From: an uncultured Pelagibacteraceae bacterium
GTDB taxonomy: Bacteria; Pseudomonadota; Alphaproteobacteria; Pelagibacterales; Pelagibacteraceae
Length of the DNA: 64,000 nt
Direction: 5' to 3'
Assembly: GCA_902611145.1 (NCBI GenBank)
Contig: CACLYO010000002.1
Location: 62,001-126,000, forward strand
Below the pieces are notes generated by a model that did not search any database, had not been told where the DNA came from, and saw nothing but the letters and a program-made list of their open reading frames with translations. Both the position numbers and the translations under genes were made by a program. The stretch's first letter is position 1. Each line of letters starts with the position of its first letter. Of the stretch, positions 37,347-47,851 are shown one piece after another.

Positions 37347-38220
37347 GCCTAGGAATTGAAACTTGTTTTTTCAAAATAATTTCCCTTCTAAAGATAATTA
37401 TTGAGGATATAATAACTAATAAGGCACCTGATAAAGTTTTAATTGTAGGTACTTCATTCCAAATAAAATAACCAAAAATTATTGCAAAAACTAATGCTAA
37501 ATATTTTAAAGGTGTCACAAGAGAAACTTCAGAAAATTTATAAGATTGACTTAACCATAAGTTTGCGACACCTCCAAAAACTCCTATTAAAGATAGTAAA
37601 AAAAAATCTTGTACAGTAGGCATTATCCATCCAAAAGGTATTGTGAATAAACTTGCAATTATTATTGCACCTGAAAAATTAAGAGAAATAAGCCATACAG
37701 GTTCAGTTGTTGAAAGTTGTCTAATTGCTATAGCCACATACGACAATCCTAGACAAAAAATTATTGGATAAATATAATATATGTTCAGAGAACTAAATCC
37801 TGGCTCTGTAATAATTATAATACCAAAAAAACCAACAAACACTGCAAGCCATCTATAAAAACCAACTCTCTCGCTTAAAAAAAATATTGAAAAAATTGTA
37901 GTAAAAATAGGTGCTGCAAATGAAATACTAACAACAGTAGCTAATGGCAAATTTCTCAATGCAATAAAAATAGCTATAAGGGCTATCAATCCAAATAAAC
38001 ACCTTAAAAAATGTAAACCAGCTCTTTTCGTATAATAAAAATTTTTAACTCTTTGTTTTGGAATTATAAAAAAATAAAATAATACTCCAAAAAAACCTCT
38101 AAAAAATAATACTTCACCTAAAGGATAGGTATGAGACCATTTAACAATTAAATCCATTATAGAAAACGCACAAACAGATAGAAACATGTATAAAAAGCCC
38201 AATTGATTTTTGGAAAGCAT
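37339..38220 (-). CDS. DMT-superfamily (EamA) transporter
   Basis: About 10 TM segments; LRNLPLATVVSISFAAPIFTTIFSIFFLSERV EamA repeat. Confidence 0.87.
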   Translation of the reverse strand: MLSKNQLGFLYMFLSVCAFSIMDLIVKWSHTYPLGEVLFFRGFFGVLFYFFIIPKQRVKNFYYTKRAGLHFLRCLFGLIALIAIFIALRNLPLATVVSISFAAPIFTTIFSIFFLSERVGFYRWLAVFVGFFGIIIITEPGFSSLNIYYIYPIIFCLGLSYVAIAIRQLSTTEPVWLISLNFSGAIIIASLFTIPFGWIMPTVQDFFLLSLIGVFGGVANLWLSQSYKFSEVSLVTPLKYLALVFAIIFGYFIWNEVPTIKTLSGALLVIISSIIIFRREIILKKQVSIPRHD

Positions 38221-38254
38221 AAGAATAACTTTAGTTTAATTAAAACAATAATCA

Positions 38255-38698
38255 ATGGAAATAGCAATTTTAGCATTAGGATGTTTTTGGGGGCCAGAAA
38301 TAAAATTTAGTAAACTTAAAGGTATAATAAAAACTGAAGTAGGTTATTGTGGTGGAAATAACAAAATCACTACTTATGAAGAAGTATGTTTAGGTAATAC
38401 AAATCATGCTGAAGTTGTTAAATTAGACTTTGATTCTAATTTAATTTCTTACGAAATAATTTTAGATTATTTTTTTGAAATTCATGATCCAACAACATTA
38501 AATTCTCAAGGTCCCGATTTTGGAACTCAATACAGAAGTGAAATATTTTATTTAAATAATAATCAAAAAAATATTGCCGAAAAGGTTTTAGAAAGAAATA
38601 ATAAAAAATTGCTAGGTAAAATTGTTACACAATTATCATTGGCCAAAAATTACTGTCGAGCTGAAGAATATCACCAAAAATATTTAGAAAAAAAATAA
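38255..38698 (+). CDS. msrA: Peptide-methionine (S)-S-oxide reductase
   Basis: LALGCFWGPEIKF, VGYCGG, HDPTTLNSQGPDFGTQYRSEIFY, RAEEYHQKYL. Confidence 0.94.
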   Translation: MEIAILALGCFWGPEIKFSKLKGIIKTEVGYCGGNNKITTYEEVCLGNTNHAEVVKLDFDSNLISYEIILDYFFEIHDPTTLNSQGPDFGTQYRSEIFYLNNNQKNIAEKVLERNNKKLLGKIVTQLSLAKNYCRAEEYHQKYLEKK

Positions 38699-38699
38699 T

Positions 38700-39515
38700 A
38701 TGTCTTTAGTTTCAACTGATTGGTTAGAAAAAAATTTAAAAAAAATTAAATTAATTGATTGTTCTTGGCATTTGCCAAGTTCCAAAAGGGATCCTTATAA
38801 AGAGTATATTTATGAACATATACCTAATGCAATATTTTTTGATTTAGATAAAAATTCAGATCAAAACTCTGATTTACCTCATATGTTGCCAAACAAAAAT
38901 TCTTGGGAAAAAATTTTATCTTCAATGGGAATTTCCAATGAAGATAACCTAATCATTTATGACAATTCCGATCTTATTAGTTCTTGCAGGTGTTGGTATA
39001 GTTTTATTTATTTTGGACATAACCCAAAACTTGTTAGCATATTAAATGGAGGTTTAAAAAAATGGAAACTAGAAAATAGATCAATTAGTAATAATAAAAT
39101 AAGAACTAATAAATCAAATTATATTGCGAAAGAGAATAAAGAATTAGTTAAGGATAAAAAACAAATAGATGAAAATATTTTAAAAAAAAAATTTAAAGTT
39201 ATAGATGCTAGAAGTAAAGCAAGGTTTGAAGGCAAAGAAAAAGAGCCTAGAGAAGGTGTACGTAGCGGATCAATACCAAATTCTTATTGTTTGCCCTTTA
39301 AAGAATTAATAAATAAAAATTATACATTTAAAGAAAAAAACGAAATCTCAAAAAAATTTAAAAACATTTTAAAATCTGAAATTTCTAGTAATGTCGTTTT
39401 TTCGTGTGGTTCTGGTGTAACGGCGGCAGTTTTAGCTCTTGCATATTCTTTAATTGATAATACATATAGACCAGTTATTTATGATGGATCATGGGCGGAG
39501 TACGGAAAAGATTAA
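38700..39515 (+). CDS. sseA: 3-mercaptopyruvate/thiosulfate sulfurtransferase
   Basis: Two rhodanese domains; EPREGVRSGSIPNSYCLPF, FSCGSGVTAAVLALA active site. Confidence 0.92.
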   Translation: MSLVSTDWLEKNLKKIKLIDCSWHLPSSKRDPYKEYIYEHIPNAIFFDLDKNSDQNSDLPHMLPNKNSWEKILSSMGISNEDNLIIYDNSDLISSCRCWYSFIYFGHNPKLVSILNGGLKKWKLENRSISNNKIRTNKSNYIAKENKELVKDKKQIDENILKKKFKVIDARSKARFEGKEKEPREGVRSGSIPNSYCLPFKELINKNYTFKEKNEISKKFKNILKSEISSNVVFSCGSGVTAAVLALAYSLIDNTYRPVIYDGSWAEYGKD

Positions 39516-39518
39516 TAT

Positions 39519-40388
39519 ATGAAAGCGTCAAAAAAAATTTTATCTTTAATCATTGTTTTTTTCTTAATTATTGCAATCGTAATTATTGCAAGAACAATGA
39601 TTGGAAATCATTTTAAAAAGAAATTTAGTAAAAAACCACCTCCAGGAATTATAGTTTTTAAAGTTGCTGAAAAATATTTTTCAGAAAATATTGAAAGTTT
39701 TGGTACTGCTATTCCAAAAAAAACAGAATCTTTTAGAATTCAAAAAAATAACTTAGCATCTGAATTGAAATTACAAAACTATGTTGATAAGGGTGCTGTG
39801 ATTGTTAAACTTAAAGATAAAAATATAATAGCCCCTTTTAGCGGTATATTAGGTTATAGAGGTCTTACAGAAGATGTATTGGGATCAGATAATTCAATAA
39901 TCATCACTTTAGACGATAGTTCAATAATATACGCTGACCTTAAAATTCCTGAAGCTTTTGCTTCAGTTATTAAAAAAGGTTTACCCATAGACGCAAAGTT
40001 TTCTGGATATAAAAATAAAATTTATAAAGGTGAAGTAGATGGTTTTTCAAGTAGAATTAATGCAGATACTAGGAGCCTTTTAACTCGAATTAAGATTGAT
40101 AATGAAAAATTTGAATTAATTCCAGGTTCACTATTGGAAGTTACAGTAAAATATAATGAACGCAGTTCTTTGGGAATTCCAGATACTAGTGTTATGCTAG
40201 AGGGAGATAATGCCTACGTTTACAAAGTAATTGAAAATAATAATGTAAATAAAACTAAAATTGAAACTGGAATCAGAAATAAAGGATCAGTTGAAGTTAT
40301 ATCTGGACTAAATGAAGGAGATATAATTGTTGCTGAAGGTTTAAAAAAAATAAATCCTAAAGGCAAAATCAAACCAATAAATAAATAA
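39519..40388 (+). CDS. RND efflux periplasmic adaptor subunit
   Basis: Membrane-fusion-protein architecture; IVKLKDKNIIAPFSGILGYRGL; upstream of RND permease. Confidence 0.87.
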   Translation: MKASKKILSLIIVFFLIIAIVIIARTMIGNHFKKKFSKKPPPGIIVFKVAEKYFSENIESFGTAIPKKTESFRIQKNNLASELKLQNYVDKGAVIVKLKDKNIIAPFSGILGYRGLTEDVLGSDNSIIITLDDSSIIYADLKIPEAFASVIKKGLPIDAKFSGYKNKIYKGEVDGFSSRINADTRSLLTRIKIDNEKFELIPGSLLEVTVKYNERSSLGIPDTSVMLEGDNAYVYKVIENNNVNKTKIETGIRNKGSVEVISGLNEGDIIVAEGLKKINPKGKIKPINK

Positions 40389-43300
40389 TGTTTATAACTG
40401 ATATAAGTATAAGAAGACCAGTAGTTGCATGGGTTATGTCTCTTATATTGATCGTATTTGGAATTTTTGTTTTTTGGAAATTACCTGTTAGAGAGTTACC
40501 ATCTGGAATACAGCCGCCAGTAGTACAAATAAAAGTTGACTATAAATCTGCATCTGCTCCAATAATAAATCAGGAAGTAACACAAGTTATCGAAGATGTT
40601 ATAGGTGGCGCAGAAGGTATTAAAAATATTGATTCTGTATCTGAAAATGGAAGAAGTACAATTAGTATTGAATTTGATACAGATATCAATTTAGATAATG
40701 CAGCCAATGATATAAGGGAAAGAGTGGCAAGAGTTGTAGATAATTTACCAGACGAAGCTAATGCTCCACAAATACTAAAACAAGCTGCTGGTTTTACAAC
40801 AACAATGTGGCTAGCTTTATCATCATCAACTTGGACTGACTTAGAGCTTGGAGATTATGCTGAAAGATACTTAGTTGATGATTTTTCAAGTGTTAAAAAT
40901 GTTGGAAGAATTTTAGTTGGAGGTTTGAGAGAATTAAGTGTCAGAGTTTGGATTGATCCAATAAAATTAGCTGCTAATAATTTAACTGTTCAGGAAGTTG
41001 AGTTAGCTTTAAGAAATGAAAATGTAAGTTTACCAGCAGGAACTTTAGAAGCAAACAATATAGATTTAACTTTAAATCTTGATAAATCTTATACCAATAT
41101 AAATCAATTAAAGAATCTTCCTGTAAAAAAAAATAAAAATAACATAGTTAGATTATCTGATGTCGCAAATATTGAGCTTGGTCCAGTATCTGAAAAGACT
41201 CTTTTTAAAGCTCAAAAAAAAAATAAACTTGATTTAAAAACTGTTGGTATTGGAATATATGCTAGAAGTGGTGCATCAACAGTAGAACTATCAAAAGATA
41301 TTAAAAAAAAAATTACCGAAGTAAAAAAAAAATTACCAGAAGGATTAAACTTAGAAATTGCTTTTAATAGAGCAACTTATGTTGGTGAGGCTATTGAAGA
41401 AGTTTATAAAACTTTATTTATAGCTTTTATTTTAGTTGTAATAATTATTTATTTATTTTTAGGAAATTTAAAAGCTGTAATTGTACCAGCAATTGCTTTA
41501 CCTGTAAGTCTTATTGCTTCTTTTCTTGGAATTTATCTATTTGGTTTATCAATAAATATATTTGTTTTACTAAGTTTTATTTTAGCAATTGGTATTATAA
41601 CCGACGACTCCGTCATAATGACTGATGCAATTTATAGAAGAATTGAAAATGGAGATAAGCCCCTTGTAGCTGCACATAAAGGTTCAAGGCAGATTACTTT
41701 TGCAATTATAGCAACCACTTTAATACTTATTGCAGTATTTATTCCATTAATTTTTATTGAAGGTATTGCAGGAACTTTATTTAGAGAGACTGCAATTGCT
41801 TTGTCTTTTTCGATTGTTGTATCATCTTTTGTCGCACTAACTTTGTCCCCAATGTTAGGCAGTAAATTCTTAAACATTAAAACTAAAAAAACAAAAGTTG
41901 CAGAAAAATTTTATAATTTTTTTAAATCATTTTCAAAATTTTATAATCAAACACTGCTTTATTGGCTACCTAAACAAAAAATGATAATTTCTTTTATTTT
42001 AATAATTATAATTTCATCAGTATTTCTATTTAATTTTTCTAAAAAAGAACTTCTACCCATGGAAGATAGAGGTGCTTATCTTATCATAGGATTTACAGAT
42101 GAAGGTAGCTCTTTTGAATATACTCAAGAAAGAGCTCAAGATATCGAAAAAAAATTAATACCTTTATTACAAGAAGATAATAGTCCTTACAGAAGATTTA
42201 TAATGAGAGTGCCAGGATTTGGTCGATCAAGCAATTCCTTCAACAGTTTTATAATTATAGCTTTATTAAATCATTGGGAAGATAGAGATAAAAATTCTCA
42301 AACAATTATGCGAGAGGCTATTGGAAAAATAGTAACTAATCCACAGGCTATTGCCTTTCCAATTTCTCCACAATCAATTAGAGTTTCAAATTATAATAAA
42401 CCAGTACAAATGGTTATTTTAGGAAGTACATATGAAGAATTACAAAAAGTACAAAATGAAGTAATTGCTAAACTAAGACGAAACAAAAACTTATCTAGAA
42501 TAGAATCTGATTATTCAAAAAATAAACCTGAAGTTAAATTAATTATTAATAAAAATAAAGCTAAAGATCTTGGTATATCTACTGAGCAAATAGGAAAAAC
42601 TCTTGAAATACTTTATGGAGGAAAAACTGTTACGACATTTAACAAATTAGGTAGAGAATATCCAATAATTTTACAACAGTATCTAGATGATAGAAGAAAT
42701 AAAGAAAGTTTAGCTAAAATTTTTGTCAGATCTGAAAATAATTCTAAATTAATCTCTTTAGCAAATTTAGTTGATTTTAAGGAAGAAGGATCAGCAAAAG
42801 TTCTTTCTAGATATAATAGACAAAATGCGGTTACTATTTCTGCAAATATTAATGAAAACTATTCTCTTGCAGAAGCAATTAAGTTTTTAGAAAAAACTAT
42901 GCAAGAAGTAGCACCTGAAAAACAAATTACCTGGAAAGGAAAGTCGGAAGAATTAAAAGAAACTACAAATGAATTGTATATTATATTTGCACTAGCTTTA
43001 TTGACGGCATATTTGGTTATGGCTGCAACCTTTAATTCATTTATACACCCATTTATAATAATAATGACTGTGCCACTTGCTGTATTTGGAGGTTTAGTAT
43101 TTATTTTATTCTTAAATAGTTCAATAAATATTTTTTCCCAAATAGCACTAGTAATTCTAATAGGAATATCAACAAAGAATAGCATCTTAATAGTAGATTA
43201 TGCTAATCAACTAAGAGCAACCGGGAAGAATATTGAAAATGCTATTAAAGAATCTTGTGAATTAAGATTTAGACCAATTATGATGACTTCATTAAGTACA

Positions 43301-43510
43301 ATGATTGCAATGCTACCATTAGTTATTGGAAATCTAGGACCTGGAGCTGGTGAAGGATCAAGACTAGCTGTTGGATCAACTATATTAGGAGGAATGATAA
43401 TTTCTACATTTTTTACCTTATATATAACACCAACAATGTACTTGCTGCTTGCAAAAAATACAAAAAGAATTGACTCAATAGATATTGAGCTAAAAAAACA
43501 ATTAAATTAA
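40388..43510 (+). CDS. RND efflux inner-membrane permease (AcrB/MexF family)
   Basis: ISIRRPVVAWVMSLILIVFG, LSFILAIGIITDDSVIMTDAI, ILIGISTKNSILIVDYANQLR. Confidence 0.94.
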   Translation: MFITDISIRRPVVAWVMSLILIVFGIFVFWKLPVRELPSGIQPPVVQIKVDYKSASAPIINQEVTQVIEDVIGGAEGIKNIDSVSENGRSTISIEFDTDINLDNAANDIRERVARVVDNLPDEANAPQILKQAAGFTTTMWLALSSSTWTDLELGDYAERYLVDDFSSVKNVGRILVGGLRELSVRVWIDPIKLAANNLTVQEVELALRNENVSLPAGTLEANNIDLTLNLDKSYTNINQLKNLPVKKNKNNIVRLSDVANIELGPVSEKTLFKAQKKNKLDLKTVGIGIYARSGASTVELSKDIKKKITEVKKKLPEGLNLEIAFNRATYVGEAIEEVYKTLFIAFILVVIIIYLFLGNLKAVIVPAIALPVSLIASFLGIYLFGLSINIFVLLSFILAIGIITDDSVIMTDAIYRRIENGDKPLVAAHKGSRQITFAIIATTLILIAVFIPLIFIEGIAGTLFRETAIALSFSIVVSSFVALTLSPMLGSKFLNIKTKKTKVAEKFYNFFKSFSKFYNQTLLYWLPKQKMIISFILIIIISSVFLFNFSKKELLPMEDRGAYLIIGFTDEGSSFEYTQERAQDIEKKLIPLLQEDNSPYRRFIMRVPGFGRSSNSFNSFIIIALLNHWEDRDKNSQTIMREAIGKIVTNPQAIAFPISPQSIRVSNYNKPVQMVILGSTYEELQKVQNEVIAKLRRNKNLSRIESDYSKNKPEVKLIINKNKAKDLGISTEQIGKTLEILYGGKTVTTFNKLGREYPIILQQYLDDRRNKESLAKIFVRSENNSKLISLANLVDFKEEGSAKVLSRYNRQNAVTISANINENYSLAEAIKFLEKTMQEVAPEKQITWKGKSEELKETTNELYIIFALALLTAYLVMAATFNSFIHPFIIIMTVPLAVFGGLVFILFLNSSINIFSQIALVILIGISTKNSILIVDYANQLRATGKNIENAIKESCELRFRPIMMTSLSTMIAMLPLVIGNLGPGAGEGSRLAVGSTILGGMIISTFFTLYITPTMYLLLAKNTKRIDSIDIELKKQLN

Positions 43511-44106
43511 AAAATAATATATTTTCTAGTAGTTAAATATTTTCCACATTTTGAAAGTTGTCTCTTGTATTTATCTGACTGATTTTTAACTTTTTTTGCT
43601 AGTAAAATCACCTTTTGATTTTTTTTATAATTTTTATAATTACCCCACCCTTCATGATAAGCAATATACTGCCTGAAAGAGTCTTCTTTAGATATTTTTA
43701 ATATTTTCTCAGTTTTATCTGTATACCAGCCTATAAAATCAACACTATCCTTAAATCTAGATCTGGTGGCCAGAGGTTTGTTTGTTTCTTTTTTATATTG
43801 CTTCCAAGTTCCTTTAACTGCTTGAGAATATCCAAATGAGCTTGAAGGTCTTTTATAGGGAATTACTTTAAATATTTTTTGTCTATTAGGTTTTGCAAGC
43901 CAATCAAAATCTGACTCCATTTTAATTATAGCGAGCTGTAAGTGTATTGGAGTTCCCCATTTTTTTTCAGCTTTCTTTGCATGTTTATACCAAAGGTATC
44001 TTTCTGAAAAAATTGAGCACCCATCAGCTGTATTTTTAGGGATAGATGAACACGATACAAGGGTAAAGAATATTAAAATTAAAAAAATATTTTTATTTTT
44101 TGGCAT
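43507..44106 (-). CDS. Lipoprotein with lytic-transglycosylase (SLT)-like domain
   Basis: Lipobox LVSC after MPKNKN start; AIIKMESDFDW, SSSFGYSQAVKGTWKQY, YIAYHEGWGNY. Confidence 0.7.
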   Translation of the reverse strand: MPKNKNIFLILIFFTLVSCSSIPKNTADGCSIFSERYLWYKHAKKAEKKWGTPIHLQLAIIKMESDFDWLAKPNRQKIFKVIPYKRPSSSFGYSQAVKGTWKQYKKETNKPLATRSRFKDSVDFIGWYTDKTEKILKISKEDSFRQYIAYHEGWGNYKNYKKNQKVILLAKKVKNQSDKYKRQLSKCGKYLTTRKYIIF

Positions 44107-44599
44107 TCTTTCTCCAATCCCATGGCATTTCAAATTCTCCTTGCCATATTCCTTTTTTATCTTTTTTTGCTTCAATCTCTTCACTTAAATATTTTTTAGA
44201 ATATTTTTGATATGATACAGCATATCCATTTCTCACCAGCCATGAATTAATATTTAATTTATCCCTAAAACAAATGGCTAATTTTCTTTGATATCTATCT
44301 TTTCCCTCAACATGGCATTTGATAATATTTTTATTTATAAGTTTTTTTAATTTTTCTGTTGAAATTTCTCCACACGGATATTTTTTTTTAAATGAAAAAA
44401 ATGAAATAGTAAAAAAATTTTTCTCACACATTTGTTTTTTTTCAGGTGCATCAATTCCGAAAAGTCTAATTTTATTATTATTAATTTTAATAGTATCTCC
44501 GTCTGTAACAACTGCTGATCCTGAAATTATTTCACTTTGAGAATTTTGTAAAAAAAAAAAAATAAAAAATACAGTACTAAAAAAATATTTTTTTTGCAT
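44093..44599 (-). CDS. Secreted staphylococcal-nuclease-like (SNase) protein
   Basis: VVTDGDTIKINNNKIRLFGIDAPEKKQ, DRYQRKLAIC, WLVRNGYAVSYQKYS, KKGIWQGEFEMPWDWR. Confidence 0.9.
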   Translation of the reverse strand: MQKKYFFSTVFFIFFFLQNSQSEIISGSAVVTDGDTIKINNNKIRLFGIDAPEKKQMCEKNFFTISFFSFKKKYPCGEISTEKLKKLINKNIIKCHVEGKDRYQRKLAICFRDKLNINSWLVRNGYAVSYQKYSKKYLSEEIEAKKDKKGIWQGEFEMPWDWRKNAKK

Positions 44600-44966
44600 A
44601 ATATATAATATACGTAATTAATAACGATATAAAGACACCAATAATATTCCCGTATAAATCTGAAATCTGAAAACTCCTTTCAGGAATTATTATATGTAAT
44701 AATTCCAAAAATATTGAAATCGAAAATAAATAAAAAATTATTAAATTTCTTTTATTTTTAAAATAACAAAAAAAACCCAATAAAGATAAAAATATAAAAG
44801 CGTAAATATGATTTGATGAAATTTCTGAAAAACTAAAAATAAAATCTTTTGTTAACTGAGGTTGTTTACTAACATTTCCATATAATAGCAAACCTAATAT
44901 GCTACCTGGATATAAGTAAATAATAAAAAATAATATATTTAATATGTGAAAAAATAATTTTGCCAT
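44577..44966 (-). CDS. VanZ-like small membrane protein
   Basis: Four predicted TM helices; FLELLHIIIPERSFQISDLYGNIIGVFI motif. Confidence 0.72.
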   Translation of the reverse strand: MAKLFFHILNILFFIIYLYPGSILGLLLYGNVSKQPQLTKDFIFSFSEISSNHIYAFIFLSLLGFFCYFKNKRNLIIFYLFSISIFLELLHIIIPERSFQISDLYGNIIGVFISLLITYIIYYAKKIFF

Positions 44967-44998
44967 ATACTAAATAATCTTATAAATAAAATTTAGTA

Positions 44999-45715
44999 AT
45001 GAGTCATTTAATTTTAGTAAGGCATGGACAAAGTGAGTGGAATTTACAAAAAAAATTCACTGGTTGGGTGGATGTTGATCTAACTCCACAGGGTAAATTA
45101 GAAGCATGTAAATCGGGTGAAGTTATAAAAGATCAAAATATAAAAATAGATTATTTTTTTTCATCATTTCAACTCAGAGCTATAAATACATTAAAGCTTA
45201 TACAGAACACTTTAAGAAATAATGATCAATCAATTAAGGCATGGCAGCTCAATGAAAGACATTATGGAGCACTCACAGGTTTAAATAAAGATGAAATGAA
45301 AAAAAAATTTGGAGAAAAAAAGATACTTGAATTTCGAAGATCCTGGAATATAAAACCTGATCCATTGAATAAAAACAGCCCATATCATCCAAGTAACATT
45401 GAGGTATACAAAAATTTGCCAAAAGAAAATATTCCTGACACAGAGTCCTTGGAAGATACTTATAATCGAGTAGTTAATTATTTTATAAAAAATATACAAA
45501 AAAAATTACATGAGAAAAATAATATTTTAATTTCAGCTCATGGAAATTCTCTTAGAGCATTATGTAAATTTTTATTTAAACTTGATGAAATTCAAATAAC
45601 AAAACTTGAAATTCCAACTGGCAATCCTCTTATGATTACATTTGTTGAAAAAAATAAAATTTCAAAATGTAGATATTTGGATCAAGAAAGAGCTCAAGAT
45701 TTATTAGTTTTTTAG
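44999..45715 (+). CDS. gpmA: 2,3-bisphosphoglycerate-dependent phosphoglycerate mutase
   Basis: LVRHGQSEWNLQKKFTGWVDVDLTPQG, NERHYGALTGLNK, ISAHGNSLRAL. Confidence 0.95.
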   Translation: MSHLILVRHGQSEWNLQKKFTGWVDVDLTPQGKLEACKSGEVIKDQNIKIDYFFSSFQLRAINTLKLIQNTLRNNDQSIKAWQLNERHYGALTGLNKDEMKKKFGEKKILEFRRSWNIKPDPLNKNSPYHPSNIEVYKNLPKENIPDTESLEDTYNRVVNYFIKNIQKKLHEKNNILISAHGNSLRALCKFLFKLDEIQITKLEIPTGNPLMITFVEKNKISKCRYLDQERAQDLLVF

Positions 45716-46393
45716 CAATTCTTTATAAATTCTTAAATCAGTTACATGGTAAAATTTATTCTTACTTTCATGACCAAATAGTTTATTTTGTAGAAGTAAA
45801 TTATTCCATATATCTAAGATTGAAAAACTCTGATTACTTAATTTTAAAAATAAATTTTTGTTTACCATTTGGCAACCTGTATAGATAAAATTATTATTAT
45901 TCTCCTTTTTTAAAATATTATTATTCAAATTAAAATCTCCTCTAAGTTTTTGATCAAAACTTAAAACTTTATTTACAACAAGTAAGATATTTTCTAATTT
46001 TTCTTTAAAGTAAAATTTTTCCATATCTTTTATAAAAGGTACATATTCATTACTCCATATAGTATCAGGATTAAAAACTATAAAATTCTCTTCATTAGAT
46101 TTTTTTATCATATTTAAAATACCTCCTCCTGTATTAAGAATTTGATTACCATCTTCAATTATTTCAATATCAAGATCTAAGTTTAAATCATTTACAAAAT
46201 TTTTAATTTTTTCCTTTAAATAAAAAGTATTTAGCTTTACTTTTTTAATTCCTAAACTTTTAATTAAATTCAAAGTTTTTTCTAATAAAGTAATATTATT
46301 TAATTTTAGAAGTGGCTTTGGTAATTCTAATGTTAAAGGATTAAGTCTTTTGCCATATCCTGCGCATAATACTAATGCTGTTTTAATTTCCAT
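45704..46393 (-). CDS. Nucleotidyltransferase, MurU-like
   Basis: ALVLCAGYGKRLNPLTLELPKPLLKLNN; NTGGGILNMI; adjacent to AmgK-like kinase and tsaE. Confidence 0.8.
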   Translation of the reverse strand: MEIKTALVLCAGYGKRLNPLTLELPKPLLKLNNITLLEKTLNLIKSLGIKKVKLNTFYLKEKIKNFVNDLNLDLDIEIIEDGNQILNTGGGILNMIKKSNEENFIVFNPDTIWSNEYVPFIKDMEKFYFKEKLENILLVVNKVLSFDQKLRGDFNLNNNILKKENNNNFIYTGCQMVNKNLFLKLSNQSFSILDIWNNLLLQNKLFGHESKNKFYHVTDLRIYKELLKN

Positions 46394-47354
46394 TTTTATT
46401 CCTAATTTTTCTTGAAAAATTTTTATCTAAAAAATTTTTTAAATCTCCTAATAAAAAATTATCACTAATTCTTAATTCTATTAATTTCCAGGTATAAGGT
46501 ATAAATTTGAGATAATTATATTTTTTATCTCTTTTTGCCAATCTTATAAAAATTCCTATAATTTTAAGATTTCTAAGAACTGACAAAATATCAAAATCAT
46601 TTTTAAATTTTCTCAAATTTAATTCTCCTTTATTTACATTTACATAAAATTCAAAAACTTTTTTTTTTAATTTCGTGGGTGTTTTGAATCTTACATCATC
46701 TATTAATGATGCTAAATCATATGACCTATTACCTACTACAGCATCTTGGTTATCTATGACACCATATCGATTTTTAAATATCATTAAATTAGATACATGA
46801 AAATCTCTATGAACAAAGGTATCATTTTTTTGTTTTAATTTAGATAGTAAAAATTTAATTTTTTTTATTAATTCCCTATTTATTAATTTAGTTTTTTTTT
46901 TTGACATAATTGATGGAACATACCAATCACAAAAAAGTTTGGCTTCTTTAAGTAGCAAATTATTAGTGTAATTAGGGATTTTATAATTTTTTTTTTTAAA
47001 GTTTTTTACTCTTATTTTTTTAATTTTTTGAATTTTTCTTAATAATAAAATTATTTCTTTAAAAATTTTAAAATTATTTTTTTTTCTATTATTAAGAATA
47101 TCAAAAACTGTATTTTCACCTAAATCTGTAACTTCAATATAATTTTTACTAAAATTTTCTTTATATAATTTTGGAGCCAGAATTTTATTTTTTATAAGTA
47201 ATTTATTTACAGCGTCATATATTAATAGATTTTTTACTTTTTCTTTATTTGCATAAACTATGATTGAACTTTTAGAATTTAATTTTTTTCTATAAAATTG
47301 TCTGAATGAAGCATCGCCCGTTATTTTAGTTAATTTTTTTTTTTCTAAAATCAT
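46383..47354 (-). CDS. Aminoglycoside-phosphotransferase-fold sugar kinase, AmgK-like
   Basis: GDASFRQFYRK, VHRDFHVSNLMIF, GVIDNQDAVVGNRSYDLASLIDDVR. Confidence 0.82.
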   Translation of the reverse strand: MILEKKKLTKITGDASFRQFYRKKLNSKSSIIVYANKEKVKNLLIYDAVNKLLIKNKILAPKLYKENFSKNYIEVTDLGENTVFDILNNRKKNNFKIFKEIILLLRKIQKIKKIRVKNFKKKNYKIPNYTNNLLLKEAKLFCDWYVPSIMSKKKTKLINRELIKKIKFLLSKLKQKNDTFVHRDFHVSNLMIFKNRYGVIDNQDAVVGNRSYDLASLIDDVRFKTPTKLKKKVFEFYVNVNKGELNLRKFKNDFDILSVLRNLKIIGIFIRLAKRDKKYNYLKFIPYTWKLIELRISDNFLLGDLKNFLDKNFSRKIRNKNGN

Positions 47355-47362
47355 ATAACTTG

Positions 47363-47851
47363 CTAAACTTCATTAAATTTTAATCTATTTTTATATATAG
47401 ATATAAATCTTTTTTCAGACCTATGGTTATAATTAAAATAAAGTTCATATATTTTTTTTGGTTTATTAATTATTTTCTCAGGCCACTCAATTAATGTCAA
47501 AATATCTTTATAATTTTCAAATAAACCTATATTTTCAGTCTCATTTACATCTTTAATTCTAAACAAATCGAAATGATGAATAGTTAAATTTTTTATTTTA
47601 TATTCATTTAAAAGACTAAAAGTAGGACTTGTTACTTCTGTTAAAGATATTTTTTTTTGCTTCTGAAGATTATTTATAAGATATTTTACAAAAGTAGTTT
47701 TTCCTACTCCTATTTCTCCATAAAGAAATATTATATCTCCTTTTTTAAAAATTTTTGAAAATTTTTTTGCTAAACTTGCTGTTAAGCTTTCTTTTGAAAT
47801 GTCAAATTTGCTACTTTTAGTAGCGATAGGCATCTGGTTTGTAAGGTCCAT
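47363..47851 (-). CDS. tsaE: tRNA threonylcarbamoyladenosine biosynthesis ATPase TsaE
   Basis: [44 protein letters not shown]; an internal ATG at 47833 is also possible. Confidence 0.9.
   Translation of the reverse strand: MDLTNQMPIATKSSKFDISKESLTASLAKKFSKIFKKGDIIFLYGEIGVGKTTFVKYLINNLQKQKKISLTEVTSPTFSLLNEYKIKNLTIHHFDLFRIKDVNETENIGLFENYKDILTLIEWPEKIINKPKKIYELYFNYNHRSEKRFISIYKNRLKFNEV

Noticed and set aside
42859-43185. 108-aa minus-strand ORF inside the RND permease
   Set aside because: Antisense shadow ORF over conserved permease sequence
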